A stretch of 64,000 nucleotides of DNA from a virus, in the IMG/VR virus record IMGVR_UViG_3300024348_000029, positions 1 through 64,000 of that record; one strand, given 5' to 3'. Made by a program: the position numbers and the translations under genes. This document shows, piece by piece, positions 1 through 7,552 of the stretch (its first letter is position 1; each line of letters begins with the position of its first letter). Under the pieces are notes generated by a model that was not told the origin of the DNA, made no database searches, and saw only the letters and a program-made list of their open reading frames with translations.

Positions 1-132
1 ACTGTCTTCTGCATATTTAGTAAATATATCAAACATATGTTGTCTGATTGATTCAAGTGATAATAAAACTTCTAATCCTTTATCGGATACCTTACCTTTT
101 GGATAAGGTATTGTTATTCTAAGTCTTGACAT
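1..132 (-). CDS. Hypothetical protein, N-terminal fragment cut by the window edge
   Basis: The reading frame begins with ATG at 132 and is open for 44 codons to base 1, so the gene continues outside the window. The visible start reads MSRLRITIPYPKGKVSDKG and then a stretch that looks helical. No domain is recognisable. It lies 25 bases downstream of the stop of the next minus-strand gene, so the two are probably co-transcribed. The start is chosen because it is the first ATG after the neighbouring gene and the codons read like its neighbours. Confidence 0.6.
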   Translation of the reverse strand, partial: MSRLRITIPYPKGKVSDKGLEVLLSLESIRQHMFDIFTKYAEDS

Positions 133-157
133 ATTATGGTTTATTTATTGTTGTTGT

Positions 158-541
158 TTATTTAACTCTATGATATTCATCTTCATACTTTTCAATCATT
201 CTTTCAACTTGTATTAATGCATGTTGAGGAAGATAACTAGTCATGATATCTGATCGTTGTTCTTTAGTGTAATGATTCGAAAAATGTGAACATGTTCTAA
301 CTAACTGAGCAAATAAGTATAGTTTATTATATGTACCTTGGTTCTCTTCAGTTGCTTTCATTGACCTAAACTCTATAAGATGATCTAATGTTGATCTAGT
401 ATGAGGGTCACATTTATCAGTAGCATCTATCAATAATAGTATTGATTGAATGAATTTTAGTCCTGCTATTATATGTAGTGGCTGTTTCTTTCTAGCTTTA
501 CACAATTTAGCTAACTTATCTTTAAATAGTAATGTTGTCAT
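158..541 (-). CDS. Hypothetical protein, about 127 residues
   Basis: Unrecognised, basic and mostly helical in appearance; it carries an internal FIQSILLLIDATDKCDPHTR stretch and ends RMIEKYEDEYHRVK. The frame could be extended to a TTG at 598, but that would place the start inside the 12-bp inverted repeat with T-run at 570-656. I therefore prefer the ATG at 541 (MTTLLFKDK), which comes just after that terminator-like structure. It is in the same orientation as the truncated gene below it. Function unknown. Confidence 0.6.
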   Translation of the reverse strand: MTTLLFKDKLAKLCKARKKQPLHIIAGLKFIQSILLLIDATDKCDPHTRSTLDHLIEFRSMKATEENQGTYNKLYLFAQLVRTCSHFSNHYTKEQRSDIMTSYLPQHALIQVERMIEKYEDEYHRVK

Positions 542-569
542 ACCAATAGTTTTAGGGCTGTTGTTTATT

Positions 570-656
570 AAAAAAATGCCTGATAGTTTATTAACCAAAA
601 TGAAACATTTCTTAGTATCTCGTCGTTAAGCAGAGTATAAGTATTATCAGGCATTT
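570..656 (-). terminator. Long-loop hairpin with T-run on the minus strand
   Basis: A perfect 12-bp inverted repeat (574-585 and 645-656) encloses about 59 bases. On the minus strand it is followed by seven T (576-570). It would close a structured RNA coming from the gene-free stretch above and end it before the gene starting at 541. The loop is long for an ordinary terminator, so it could also be part of a regulatory RNA. Confidence 0.45.
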
Positions 657-1452
657 ATGTTTTATTTAATAACCCTAGTTCCTCCTTACTATACTTCAGG
701 AGGTTAGGGCCTATGAAAAAGATCGACAAACAAATAGCCTATCAAAATTGGTGTTATTGTATTATGTATTAACCAGCGGGAGCTGCAAGAGTAAATAGTA
801 CTGTTCCGGTTACTGTCTTCACCGTACTTCTTCGTATTTTATGTCTCGAGTTCTTGCCAGGCTCAGTTACCTTCGTATTCAAAGTATGCACCCACTATCA
901 GATATTCAGGGTCTTAATAACTGTCTTTGTTTCCTGGATCATTGCTGTTCGCGCTGAGGAAATGTGTAGTGTATTAAGGCTGTTTATCGAAGAGCTTTAT
1001 TAATTATTCGTAGGTTATGAAGACAACGTATTATTAATGGGTGCTTTACTATTGAAATTACTCAGCGTAATGAGTCTTTTTATGTATTATTTAATGGGAG
1101 TATTACTTAAGGAGGTTATATTAGGATGATCGCTACTATCTTCACGTCTTCAACTAATTGTCCTTGTTTATACTCTCATCGGGTATTTTTTATGATTTAA
1201 TTCATCTCTTTTACAACTTCTTCATTCAACTAGCTTGATTCTTACTCTCTTTAATACTCAGTACATCGGTATTAAATTTTCGCAATCTCTTGTTGAAATT
1301 CAGTTGTTCTATTCTAATAATCTATGGATGATGGGTAATAATAAGTATTAATTGTTGATTGTATTGTTGAAATGTGACACAAAAGTAACCCTTACTCCTA
1401 ACACTGGGTCAGAAGTAAGAGTAGATACTACAAGTATATGGTGTTTGAAGCC
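599..1452. other. Gene-free stretch with hairpins, possible long non-coding RNA
   Basis: No reading frame here is convincing on either strand. A two-part hairpin at 673-709 pairs CCTCCT with AGGAGG and CCCTA with TAGGG. A minus-strand -7-like box TACTTTTG lies at 1387-1380, and the T-run hairpin at 570-656 would end a minus transcript of about 800 bases. One short minus frame with a GTG start (891 to 769, 40 residues, ending VTGTVLFTLAAPAG) reads like protein but has no other support. Confidence 0.4.
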
Positions 1453-2073
1453 TTATATCTTGATTGTAATGTTTTTGTTAGGTTCCGCTGTCTCGAAGCG
1501 TTTCTCTAACTCTCCTGCGTACAATCCAGTCATAAATTCAAAGTCATTGTAAATAGAATCTAAAGTACCATCCCATTCAGGATCAGCTCTTAATTCTTTC
1601 ACTCTTTCATTGTAAGCAGCATAACAATAAGGAGGATACATAACATTATCTGTCCCTTCTTGCTTTCTGTTTTCAACGTTAACAACTTTAAACTCACCTG
1701 GTAAGTTCACATCTTTCTTGTCCTCAATAGAGTTGATCAACCATTCGTGAACGCGCATAGTTGGAGTTTCTGCAGTGAACTCAGTGTTATCCGAGTCAAT
1801 AGTAGCAACATCCATATTCAACAAAGATCTAATAGGCACTAAAAATGCTTTAGAGTTTTCTTTGTTTACATATTTCGCTTTAACAAATGTGTTGTCTTCA
1901 CCAACTGCTTTCAAATCAGTAGACTTGTCAGGATCATTGGTAACCATAGAATGCAATACGAATACTTGGTCTTTTAAATCAGACTCTTTCGCGTTTAACA
2001 TTCCTCTCTTTGGTGCAAGAGCATTCAATACGTCAATACCGATTTTAATTTCGGCAACCTTTAAATTAGCCAT
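1453..2073 (-). CDS. Hypothetical protein, paralogue of the gene at 2632-3207
   Basis: A 206-residue acidic, mixed alpha/beta protein starting MANLKVAEIKIGIDVL. No known family is recognised. Its C-terminal half shares a recognisable block with the 191-residue protein at 2632-3207: FKVVNVEN ... MYPPYCYAAYNE here against FKVLKCEP ... MYPPFCYEGFEE there, followed by YAGELEKRFE against FASEIKDGFE. Both genes are preceded by similar leaders. The start ATG at 2073 follows an AT-rich spacer of about 120 bases after the shared leader box at 2195-2210. The two copies suggest a dosage- or complex-related role, but the function is unknown. Confidence 0.75.
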   Translation of the reverse strand: MANLKVAEIKIGIDVLNALAPKRGMLNAKESDLKDQVFVLHSMVTNDPDKSTDLKAVGEDNTFVKAKYVNKENSKAFLVPIRSLLNMDVATIDSDNTEFTAETPTMRVHEWLINSIEDKKDVNLPGEFKVVNVENRKQEGTDNVMYPPYCYAAYNERVKELRADPEWDGTLDSIYNDFEFMTGLYAGELEKRFETAEPNKNITIKI

Positions 2074-2194
2074 AAGCTTTTTAAATTTAATTAATAATTA
2101 ATAAATAGATTAATAGAAGCGTGTAACTACATTTAATGAACCAGTTGTTGGCCATTATGGCACTCCTACACGCGGGAGCGACAAAGAAATATAT

Positions 2195-2304
2195 GGACAA
2201 GGGGAAGCTTTAGCAACTCTGCTACCATTATAATCACGTTCAGTTGCTCGCGTTGTTCTGGGTGATGGGTGGGTGCCGGGGGTGGGCGGCAAGAAATAAA
2301 AAGG
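2195..2304 (-). repeat. Leader repeat, copy 1
   Basis: On the minus strand this intergenic segment carries, in order, a GGATTAGCA..CCC hairpin end of the upstream gene, a C-rich block with CCGGCACCC, GAGCAAC, and the box AAGCTTCCCCTTGTCC (2210-2195). The same blocks in the same order lie at 3220-3319. A third copy of the last box is at 4978-4993. Confidence 0.6.
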
Positions 2305-2307
2305 GTG

Positions 2308-2511
2308 CTAATCCTTTCTATCTAATACATTATAAGAACCTCTTTTGATAAGTTCTGAATGTTTATACATAGGGGCAACGTCCCAATTAACGATTCCCTT
2401 AGCATTACAACGAATGTATAAATGCTCTAAGCTATTAACTATACCAATAGGTACTCCCCAATTAGTAGCAAGTTCATTAGCCGTTGTTCTGATTACATTT
2501 AATGTTTTCAT
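2308..2511 (-). CDS. Small hypothetical protein, 67 residues
   Basis: Starts MKTLNVIRTTANELATNWG and ends VLDRKD with a TAG stop. The N-terminal half (ELATNWGVPIGIVNSLEHLY) could be a small helical DNA-binding or interaction unit, but this is only an impression. Its stop codon sits inside a small hairpin followed by CCCTTTTTATTT on the minus strand, which probably ends the transcript. It lies downstream of the 2632-3207 gene and the strong terminator at 2563-2601, so it probably has its own promoter. Function unknown. Confidence 0.55.
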   Translation of the reverse strand: MKTLNVIRTTANELATNWGVPIGIVNSLEHLYIRCNAKGIVNWDVAPMYKHSELIKRGSYNVLDRKD

Positions 2512-2562
2512 ATCTATATGGTATTAATGGTTACAATTTAATATGAATACAACTGACTATCT

Positions 2563-2601
2563 AAAAAAAAAGCAAGCCCGTACTGTACTTCGGGGCTCGC
2601 T
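2563..2601 (-). terminator. Intrinsic terminator after the 191-residue gene
   Basis: On the minus strand AGCGAGCCC pairs with GGGCTTGCT (one G.T), followed by nine T. It lies about 30 bases after the stop of the gene at 2632-3207. Confidence 0.85.
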
Positions 2602-2631
2602 CTTCGCGAAGATGTTATTAATAATTATTGA

Positions 2632-3207
2632 TTACTTACCTTTTGGGTATGTAATAAGTGGCTTATCGACTGTAAGCGTACGATAAAATTTGTCTTCGAA
2701 ACCGTCTTTGATTTCAGAAGCAAATAATGCAGTATACTCCTCTTGAGGAATACGTGCAGTCGCAGGCTCGTCGTTAGCTTTACTCTCGGCATTTTTCTCA
2801 CGTATCGCTTTAGATACTTTAGAAAATTCCTCAAATCCCTCGTAACAGAATGGTGGATACATTTTGTTCTCGGTGTCCTTGATTAGAGTCGGCTCACACT
2901 TTAAGACTTTAAAGGCTAATGTCAATGTCGCTTTCACACCATTTTCAGGTAAGAAGTGATTCATAAACATTTTAGTATCGAACTTAAATCGCTTTAAGTC
3001 GTACATTGTGAATTTATATACACCGCCCTTTGAAGAGGCAAAAGTAAATATTGGGAACTTATCGTCGTCCAATGAATACTCTGTGCTTTTTTGCATAAGC
3101 ACGTGTGTAAATTCAACACCCTCTTCAATGTCGTTTAGGAACATTGAAACAGGTCTTACAACAGAATTAATAACATCTTCGCTGATAGTTATAACAGTTG
3201 TCTTCAT
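2632..3207 (-). CDS. Hypothetical protein, paralogue of the gene at 1453-2073
   Basis: A 191-residue protein starting MKTTVITISEDVINSVVR. A longer frame from a TTG at 3225 exists, but it would put the start inside the conserved leader box; the ATG at 3207 lies 13 bases after that box and is preferred. It shares the MYPP(Y/F)CY block and the following acidic helix with the 206-residue protein. The C-terminus ends VDKPLITYPKGK. It is followed by a strong terminator at 2563-2601, so it is a one-gene unit with its own leader. No known domain; function unknown. Confidence 0.75.
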   Translation of the reverse strand: MKTTVITISEDVINSVVRPVSMFLNDIEEGVEFTHVLMQKSTEYSLDDDKFPIFTFASSKGGVYKFTMYDLKRFKFDTKMFMNHFLPENGVKATLTLAFKVLKCEPTLIKDTENKMYPPFCYEGFEEFSKVSKAIREKNAESKANDEPATARIPQEEYTALFASEIKDGFEDKFYRTLTVDKPLITYPKGK

Positions 3208-3219
3208 AAGTACATTAAA

Positions 3220-3319
3220 GGACAAAGAGAAGCTTTACCCGATATGATATTTCCTCCTTACTCCGTTGCTCAAGGCTGGGGTGCCGGGCTTTCAGGGCGG
3301 TGGAAATAAAATAAGAGGG
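3220..3319 (-). repeat. Leader repeat, copy 2
   Basis: Same ordered blocks as 2195-2304: a GGATTAGCAA..CCC hairpin with T-rich tail, CCGGCACCCC, GAGCAAC, then AAGCTTCTCTTTGTCC (3235-3220) directly upstream of the ATG at 3207. It is about 100 bases long and lies before the paralogous gene. Confidence 0.6.
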
Positions 3320-3322
3320 TTG

Positions 3323-3604
3323 CTAATCCTCCTGTTTTACTTCATTCTTTAATAATATACCTAAATAGGCGTGTAACATTTCTATTTGTTCAGGTTCAAT
3401 ATTCATTTCAATGATAGGCCCTTGTTCTTCGTTATCACATTCTACAAGCTTAATATTTAGATTGCCTAAGTAATGTGAACTTACCTCTATTAAAAATGTA
3501 TCTATTTGATGACTAGCTTGCTTGAACATAAACTCGTTATCATCTGATACCATTCTTAAAGTGGTTGAAGTTCTAAAGTTTCTCTTTGTAGGTAGTTTAG
3601 ACAT
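3323..3604 (-). CDS. Hypothetical protein, 93 residues
   Basis: Starts MSKLPTKRNFRTSTTLRM and ends LLKNEVKQED with a TAG stop. The middle looks like beta strand (NLNIKLVECDNEEQGPIIEM) and the end like a helix. No family is recognised. It is preceded by the terminator of the next gene upstream (3627-3660) and followed by the leader copy 2, so it is probably a separate transcript. Function unknown. Confidence 0.65.
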   Translation of the reverse strand: MSKLPTKRNFRTSTTLRMVSDDNEFMFKQASHQIDTFLIEVSSHYLGNLNIKLVECDNEEQGPIIEMNIEPEQIEMLHAYLGILLKNEVKQED

Positions 3605-3626
3605 ACTTTATTGTTATTTAATAGTT

Positions 3627-3660
3627 AAAAAAAAGGAAGGATACTGTTACATATCCCTCC
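3627..3660 (-). terminator. Intrinsic terminator after the small membrane-protein pair
   Basis: On the minus strand GGAGGGATA pairs with TATCCTTCC (one G.T), followed by eight T. It ends the operon that includes the genes at 3674-4389. Confidence 0.85.
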
Positions 3661-3673
3661 TAATAATAATAGT

Positions 3674-4006
3674 TTAGTGTGAGCCCTGTGATGTGGGCAT
3701 AATTTGATTCTCACATTCATACAATTGTATCTCTTTGTCGATACTCTCATAATTAGTGATGCTAATAAAATCATACACTTCAGCCAATTTACCCAATGCC
3801 TTAAGTTCATAGTAGGTAAGTTGTGCTGAGTCTGAAGTATATGTCAACTCTCCGTCCTTTGTGAAAGTTGTTCCGTTATCGCCAAGTATACTCATAGCTT
3901 GAGAGTATGACCCAACAGGTGTGAATACTATCGCATTGATAATAAACATACATAATACTCCTACCACGAATGATAGGAATATATGTGTTTTGTTTAGCTT
4001 TTTCAT
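3674..4006 (-). CDS. Small membrane-anchored protein, 110 residues
   Basis: A Lys-rich N-terminus (MKKLNKTH) is followed by one clear hydrophobic segment, residues 9-29 (IFLSFVVGVLCMFIINAIVF), and then a polar domain with several Tyr and Asp. This fits either a signal-anchor or an exported protein with the polar part outside the cytoplasm. The start codon overlaps the stop of the next gene upstream by one base, so the two are translationally coupled. No family is recognised. Possible role at the host envelope, by inference only. Confidence 0.7.
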   Translation of the reverse strand: MKKLNKTHIFLSFVVGVLCMFIINAIVFTPVGSYSQAMSILGDNGTTFTKDGELTYTSDSAQLTYYELKALGKLAEVYDFISITNYESIDKEIQLYECENQIMPTSQGSH

Positions 4007-4389
4007 TACTTCTTGTTTTTCTTGTTAGACTTTTTGTTTACTTGTTCTTGTTCTTTCATAAACTTCTCAATATCAGCTCTCAAGTCATCACAAGAGTCAT
4101 CTGTTACTAATGAGTTTATAAATCCTGTCATAGATTGACGAGCCATTTCAAATCTATAGTGTTCTACTAATATTTGATACTCTTCTTCCATAATCTTCTT
4201 CAAGAACCATTGTCTAATCATATTTGCAAATAGATATAACATAATACCAAAGAATAATACTTTAGTGAATATGTTAATCTTGTCTCCTACTGTCTCTGAT
4301 TGCTCAAAGGCTAATAACCATAGGTTTAACAATGCAAATAAAATAGTAATGTAACTAACGAATAATAATACTTTCAATAATGTTTTCAT
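4006..4389 (-). CDS. Membrane protein with two transmembrane segments, 127 residues
   Basis: Two hydrophobic segments are visible, about residues 5-28 (LLKVLLFVSYITILFALLNLW) and 42-60 (KVLFFGIMLYLFANMI), followed by a charged tail ending in Lys/Asn repeats (KKSNKKNKK). The tail is likely cytoplasmic. It overlaps the 110-residue membrane protein by one base, suggesting a functional pair. No family is recognised. The two could modify the host envelope, but nothing in the sequence proves this. Confidence 0.7.
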   Translation of the reverse strand: MKTLLKVLLFVSYITILFALLNLWLLAFEQSETVGDKINIFTKVLFFGIMLYLFANMIRQWFLKKIMEEEYQILVEHYRFEMARQSMTGFINSLVTDDSCDDLRADIEKFMKEQEQVNKKSNKKNKK

Positions 4390-4473
4390 AATAAATTGTT
4401 GTTGTTAATGATAATTAATAAATAAGTTTAAAGCCGAAGTGGTTAGCCTCGGCTGTGATAGTGTGAATACTTG

Positions 4474-4818
4474 CTATTCAAACATAGTTTTACTGAACTC
4501 TTCCATAGTGGTTGGTTCAATCTTATCAATGTTTAATATCTTTTTAGCAAGAGTTCTAAGAAAGGTACGACACTCTTCATCTACTTGTCTGTGAGCAATA
4601 CTCATCAAGTCACATTCATCGTGTGCTTGTTTATGTTGTTCTTCAGTAAATCTTTCGATACGATTTTTCAATGCCTGCTCACTTTTAGATGTTATACCTA
4701 ATAGTCTTCTTGCATCTTCAAGTGTGAAGTGTACTTTAACGCCTGATACAGGGTTTACTTCGATGTCCTTTCTTACTAATTCAAATTTAGATGTTCTCAT
4801 AATTACGCTGAAATTCAT
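4474..4818 (-). CDS. Hypothetical protein, 114 residues
   Basis: Starts MNFSVIMRTSKFELVRKDIE; a second possible start is the internal ATG at 4800. It contains VNPVSGVKVHFTLEDARRLLG, then a long charged helix with Glu/Gln/His (RFTEEQHKQAHDE). It could be a small DNA- or protein-binding helical protein. A GC-rich hairpin (AGCCGA/TCGGCT) follows the stop at 4432-4454. The third copy of the AAGCTT...TTGTCC box lies 160 bases upstream. Function unknown. Confidence 0.65.
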   Translation of the reverse strand: MNFSVIMRTSKFELVRKDIEVNPVSGVKVHFTLEDARRLLGITSKSEQALKNRIERFTEEQHKQAHDECDLMSIAHRQVDEECRTFLRTLAKKILNIDKIEPTTMEEFSKTMFE

Positions 4819-4977
4819 TTAAGCCGTATGTCTACAATATGTATCCACTTAAGCTATTGATTAGTATTTAGTATGTACCAATGAGTATTCATTGATGGTT
4901 ATGTTTCCCTTACCATAAGGTTTAATTAGACGACGAGCCTGCTCAAAGATACATACTATCTACATAATGATATAAGA

Positions 4978-4993
4978 GGACAAGGAGAAGCTT
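4978..4993 (-). repeat. AAGCTT...TTGTCC box, copy 3
   Basis: On the minus strand the box reads AAGCTTCTCCTTGTCC. It differs by one base from each of the two copies at 2195-2210 and 3220-3235 and likewise lies upstream of a minus-strand gene (start at 4818). Confidence 0.6.
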
Positions 4994-5023
4994 GAACCAT
5001 AACTACTACACCCTACCACCCCT

Positions 5024-5058
5024 TGATACTATCATATGATACTATGGTATGATACTAT
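5024..5058. repeat. Three iterons with 13-base period
   Basis: TGATACTAT occurs at 5024-5032, 5037-5045 and 5050-5058, so the unit repeats every 13 bases. The spacing is exact, which argues for a protein-binding array. The palindrome ATCATATGAT (5031-5040) overlaps the first two copies. Confidence 0.7.
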
Positions 5059-5673
5059 CTACTCTTCAATGACCCTACACCCCCTATCATGTGGTAGTAT
5101 AGTGTTGGGTATCAGCAAAGGTTTATTTTATATACTACCCACCCTCTACCATATGATTCGCTTTTGAAATAAGTTTGCCTACCCAACTTTTTGTGAGGAT
5201 TTCATTTTCCCTAGCCGTTTGGGCGGGGGGTTCCATGCTATGTGGTTCACTGCGCGCTTAAAACTCGTAAATTTTGCATACAATAGCTCTAACAAATATT
5301 AAGCAGTAATAACCTAGTGTCCTATATACAAGGTCACATATATCAATCAGGATAAGTGTTAATGGAGTTCATAAATGTTATAGAATGAACTTTATAATGG
5401 TACAAAGTGAGCAGAAAGTAGTTAAATGAATACTTCTGTTAAGAAAAGACCAGTATAGTGGTCAGCTATAAAAAATAAGAGGTGTGAAAAAAGACCCTAC
5501 CCCTAAATTCTGTACGCATTCGAACTGTCTTAAGAAAAGGGTGGGGGGTTAATAGGTAGGTGTCCGGGGTTAGTGTACGAGTGAGTGTGGCCTGGTTACA
5601 AAAAGCCCTACGCTCCTGGTTTTTTATTGTTCTACTATAAGTCGATATCAAGAGGTAGGGACAGATCATTGTG

Positions 5674-6510
5674 TTATATAAGCTTGTTGCGTATTCGTAT
5701 ATTGTTTAGTGCCTCGCTGGCGGTACTAGAGGGAGATCTCAAAACACCTCCTTCCTCGTAAAGTCTTTCACCATTAATAGTATAAAGGCCATCGTCAGGT
5801 TGAAAAGGGTATTCTGCCGGGTTTAGTGAGACTAGTCCTTTACTTGTCATCATGGTCTGTGGTCTAAGTGAGAAACCTTCTCCCTTACTAGAAGGCGAAG
5901 CCGGCGTTTCTGATTGCGGTAGGCCGAAATATTTGAAATGATCCTTTCCTTTACCACGTATATTAGCGTTAGCCCAGTTCTCTGCTATACTATCAGGAGA
6001 GTGAGTCGTACTTTTAGTTACCCATTCGTCTGCGTATAGTTGTTGATCTGATATAGTACCATCAAGAAATTCTCCGAACTTGTTACCTTTCATCTTTAGA
6101 TTAGCATATGCTAGTACAGCTTGTTCCTCTTCAGATAGCTCGTCTGGATTATTTGCTTTTAAAATTTTTAGCAACGGCGACTGTAGTCCTTGAGCAACTA
6201 TGCCTTCAGAGTAGTTATCGTCCTTCATCATATTTCTAAGTCTATTTTGAGCTGTTTGAAACGAAGATGTAGCGTTATTACCGGCAGCATCATATCTACC
6301 TCCCTTAACTTTCTGTCCTCGTTTGTTATATCCTCCTCCATTTCCTATTAAGAAATGAAATATACCTGAAGCTGAAGATTTCTTATTGTACTTCTTTTTA
6401 CCTTTAAAGGATTCTACTTCTGCCATAGTTCCTAGGAAGTTAACGACTTTATTAAAATCGCCTCTCTTCTCTGTTGTATGGTAGAGTTTTTTTAGTATAG
6501 ATTCTGGCAT
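5674..6510 (-). CDS. Lysozyme/transglycosylase-like protein, 278 residues
   Basis: Residues about 18-70 resemble lytic transglycosylase or lysozyme folds: a helix with FLGTMAEVES, where the Glu-Ser is a candidate catalytic pair, followed by KKSSASGIFHF, similar to the S-A-x-G-x-(Y/F)-x-F motif of that family. The C-terminal 100 residues are Ser/Pro-rich and contain LYEEGGVL, close to a short motif found in three other proteins here. It lies 8 bases after the 177-residue gene and is co-oriented, so both are probably one operon. The likely role is local opening of the host cell wall as a virion-associated enzyme. Function is inferred from motifs only. Confidence 0.55.
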   Translation of the reverse strand: MPESILKKLYHTTEKRGDFNKVVNFLGTMAEVESFKGKKKYNKKSSASGIFHFLIGNGGGYNKRGQKVKGGRYDAAGNNATSSFQTAQNRLRNMMKDDNYSEGIVAQGLQSPLLKILKANNPDELSEEEQAVLAYANLKMKGNKFGEFLDGTISDQQLYADEWVTKSTTHSPDSIAENWANANIRGKGKDHFKYFGLPQSETPASPSSKGEGFSLRPQTMMTSKGLVSLNPAEYPFQPDDGLYTINGERLYEEGGVLRSPSSTASEALNNIRIRNKLI

Positions 6511-6518
6511 TATAGAGT

Positions 6519-7052
6519 TTATTTAGGTTTAGCAAATGCTCCTAGTTGTTGTGTATATTTTGATTGTGCTTGTTGTGACCTGGCTTTCCATGCATTCTTA
6601 CGCATCATTTTAGCTAATGATCCAGCTACTGTAGGTACAGTTCCAGGTATATTACCTTTACTAAATGATGCTGCTGATATAGCTGTTGGAGGTTTGGCGT
6701 TATAGGTTGGCGCGGAAGGTGTAGTATCAGCAGTGTTTGGTAGCTGAAGCTTATTCACACGCAAACTGTCCAGGGATTGTTGTTGTATATTTCCGGGTGA
6801 CGGAATTCCTGGTGAAGCTGGTTTGAGAGGTGATGGAGGTATTGGTCCACCTGCTTGGTACTTCATCTTTCCTCCTCCACATCCACAGTCTCCTACTCCA
6901 CCTTTAGCGATCTTCTTTACTCTCTTCTTCATGATAGGAGTCTTTAGTTCTAACTTAGCTCCTTTTTCTGCTATACTAATAGGGGCTGCTTTAGGTTTCA
7001 TTCTTGTGTCTCCTGCTGCAGGTATCTTAGTTATTTTCATTAATGGTTTCAT
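6519..7052 (-). CDS. Small basic Pro/Gly/Cys-rich protein, possible virion component
   Basis: A 177-residue low-complexity protein: a Lys- and Pro-rich N-terminus, a cluster GDCGCGGGK, then KMKYQAGGPIPPSP, then a Ser/Pro/Thr-rich region and a basic C-terminus rich in Gln and Lys. No catalytic domain is visible. The KYQAGG motif resembles those near the N-termini of the peptidoglycan-binding protein (15046) and scaffold-like protein (25083). It is transcribed together with the lysozyme-like gene directly downstream. Packaging in the virion is an inference from the motif and the neighbour. Confidence 0.6.
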   Translation of the reverse strand: MKPLMKITKIPAAGDTRMKPKAAPISIAEKGAKLELKTPIMKKRVKKIAKGGVGDCGCGGGKMKYQAGGPIPPSPLKPASPGIPSPGNIQQQSLDSLRVNKLQLPNTADTTPSAPTYNAKPPTAISAASFSKGNIPGTVPTVAGSLAKMMRKNAWKARSQQAQSKYTQQLGAFAKPK

Positions 7053-7289
7053 AGGAAAGTCTTATATATTATACAATGTATTATTATAATACTATATTTA
7101 GAGCTAAGTGAACAGATATAAGTATGAATTTCTTCAATGAAGGAGGGAAATTTTTGGGATACCAAGAATGGGAGGATGCATGGCACAGCCGAGTTGTTCC
7201 CCCCAGAACAGACGCTCGCCACGACGAGGTTGTCCCTTGTTATTGTTAGAGGCTTGTGGGAAACTAGGGCTCAGAGAGTTATGAAGATT

Positions 7290-7514
7290 TGAGGGTCAAA
7301 AAGTGCAGCTTTGAGTATCAAAAGATGCAGGTTTTATAGCATCTACTTCTGATTGGTGAAAAGTAGGTATTGTTGGTGAAAAGTAGGTATTATTAGGTAT
7401 GCTTTGGGAAAAGTAGTTACAGTCCTTGTAGGGTCATTGTAAGTATACTGAGTATCAAGTAGTTATAAAGAGCTGAGTATCAAAAGATGCAGGTTTGAGT
7501 GTCAATTATTGCAG
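7290..7514. repeat. Repeat array: 19-mers in pairs 22 bases apart, plus a 20-base tandem repeat
   Basis: A 19-mer of form TGAGnnTCAAnnnnTGCAG occurs at 7290-7308, 7312-7330, 7474-7492 and 7496-7514. The second and third copies are identical, and within each pair the spacing is 22 bases. A partial copy lies at 7449. Between the pairs the unit TTGGTGAAAAGTAGGTATT is repeated at 7353 and 7373 (period 20), with a degenerate third copy near 7404. This looks like a binding array. Confidence 0.75.
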
Positions 7515-7544
7515 AAAAAAAGCCTAACAAATTAATGCTAGGCT
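7515..7544 (-). terminator. Intrinsic terminator after the 53-residue gene
   Basis: On the minus strand AGCCTA pairs with TAGGCT, followed by a T-run of six to seven bases. It begins 8 bases after the stop of the gene at 7553-7714. Confidence 0.85.
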
Positions 7545-7552
7545 CTTCTTAG

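Larger units (their letters stand above)
4819..5673. other. Gene-free region with iterons, candidate origin or control region
   Basis: About 850 bases without a credible gene. It holds a minus-strand -7 box TATCTTTG at 4955-4948, the AAGCTT box copy at 4978-4993, three direct repeats TGATACTAT spaced exactly 13 bases (5024, 5037, 5050) with the palindrome ATCATATGAT between the first two, C-rich runs (CACCCTACCACCCC, CCCTACACCCCC), and a GACCA/TGGTC hairpin with T-rich tail on the minus strand near 5446-5463. The only longer frame (5466-5669, minus) has no support. Iterons in an AT-rich gap between operons are typical of origins or regulator sites. Confidence 0.45.
7090..7552. other. Gene-free stretch with repeat arrays
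   Basis: No credible gene. It contains two kinds of tandem repeats (7290-7514, listed separately) and a GC-richer segment at 7180-7235 with small inverted repeats (GTTC/GAAC and CTCG/CGAG). It separates the left minus-strand operons from the tRNA region. Confidence 0.5.

Noticed and set aside
713-772. 19-codon plus-strand frame behind AGGAGG (713)
   Set aside because: The AGGAGG is part of a hairpin arm, the frame is very short, and neighbouring genes run on the minus strand without Shine-Dalgarno sequences.
5466-5669. 67-residue minus-strand frame in the gene-free region
   Set aside because: It starts with Cys/Tyr-rich unlikely sequence, has no box or good context, and lies across inverted repeats and C-rich runs.
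7180-7240. Structured RNA or CRISPR-like element
   Set aside because: Small inverted repeats only; there are no regular repeats with unique spacers here or elsewhere in the window.
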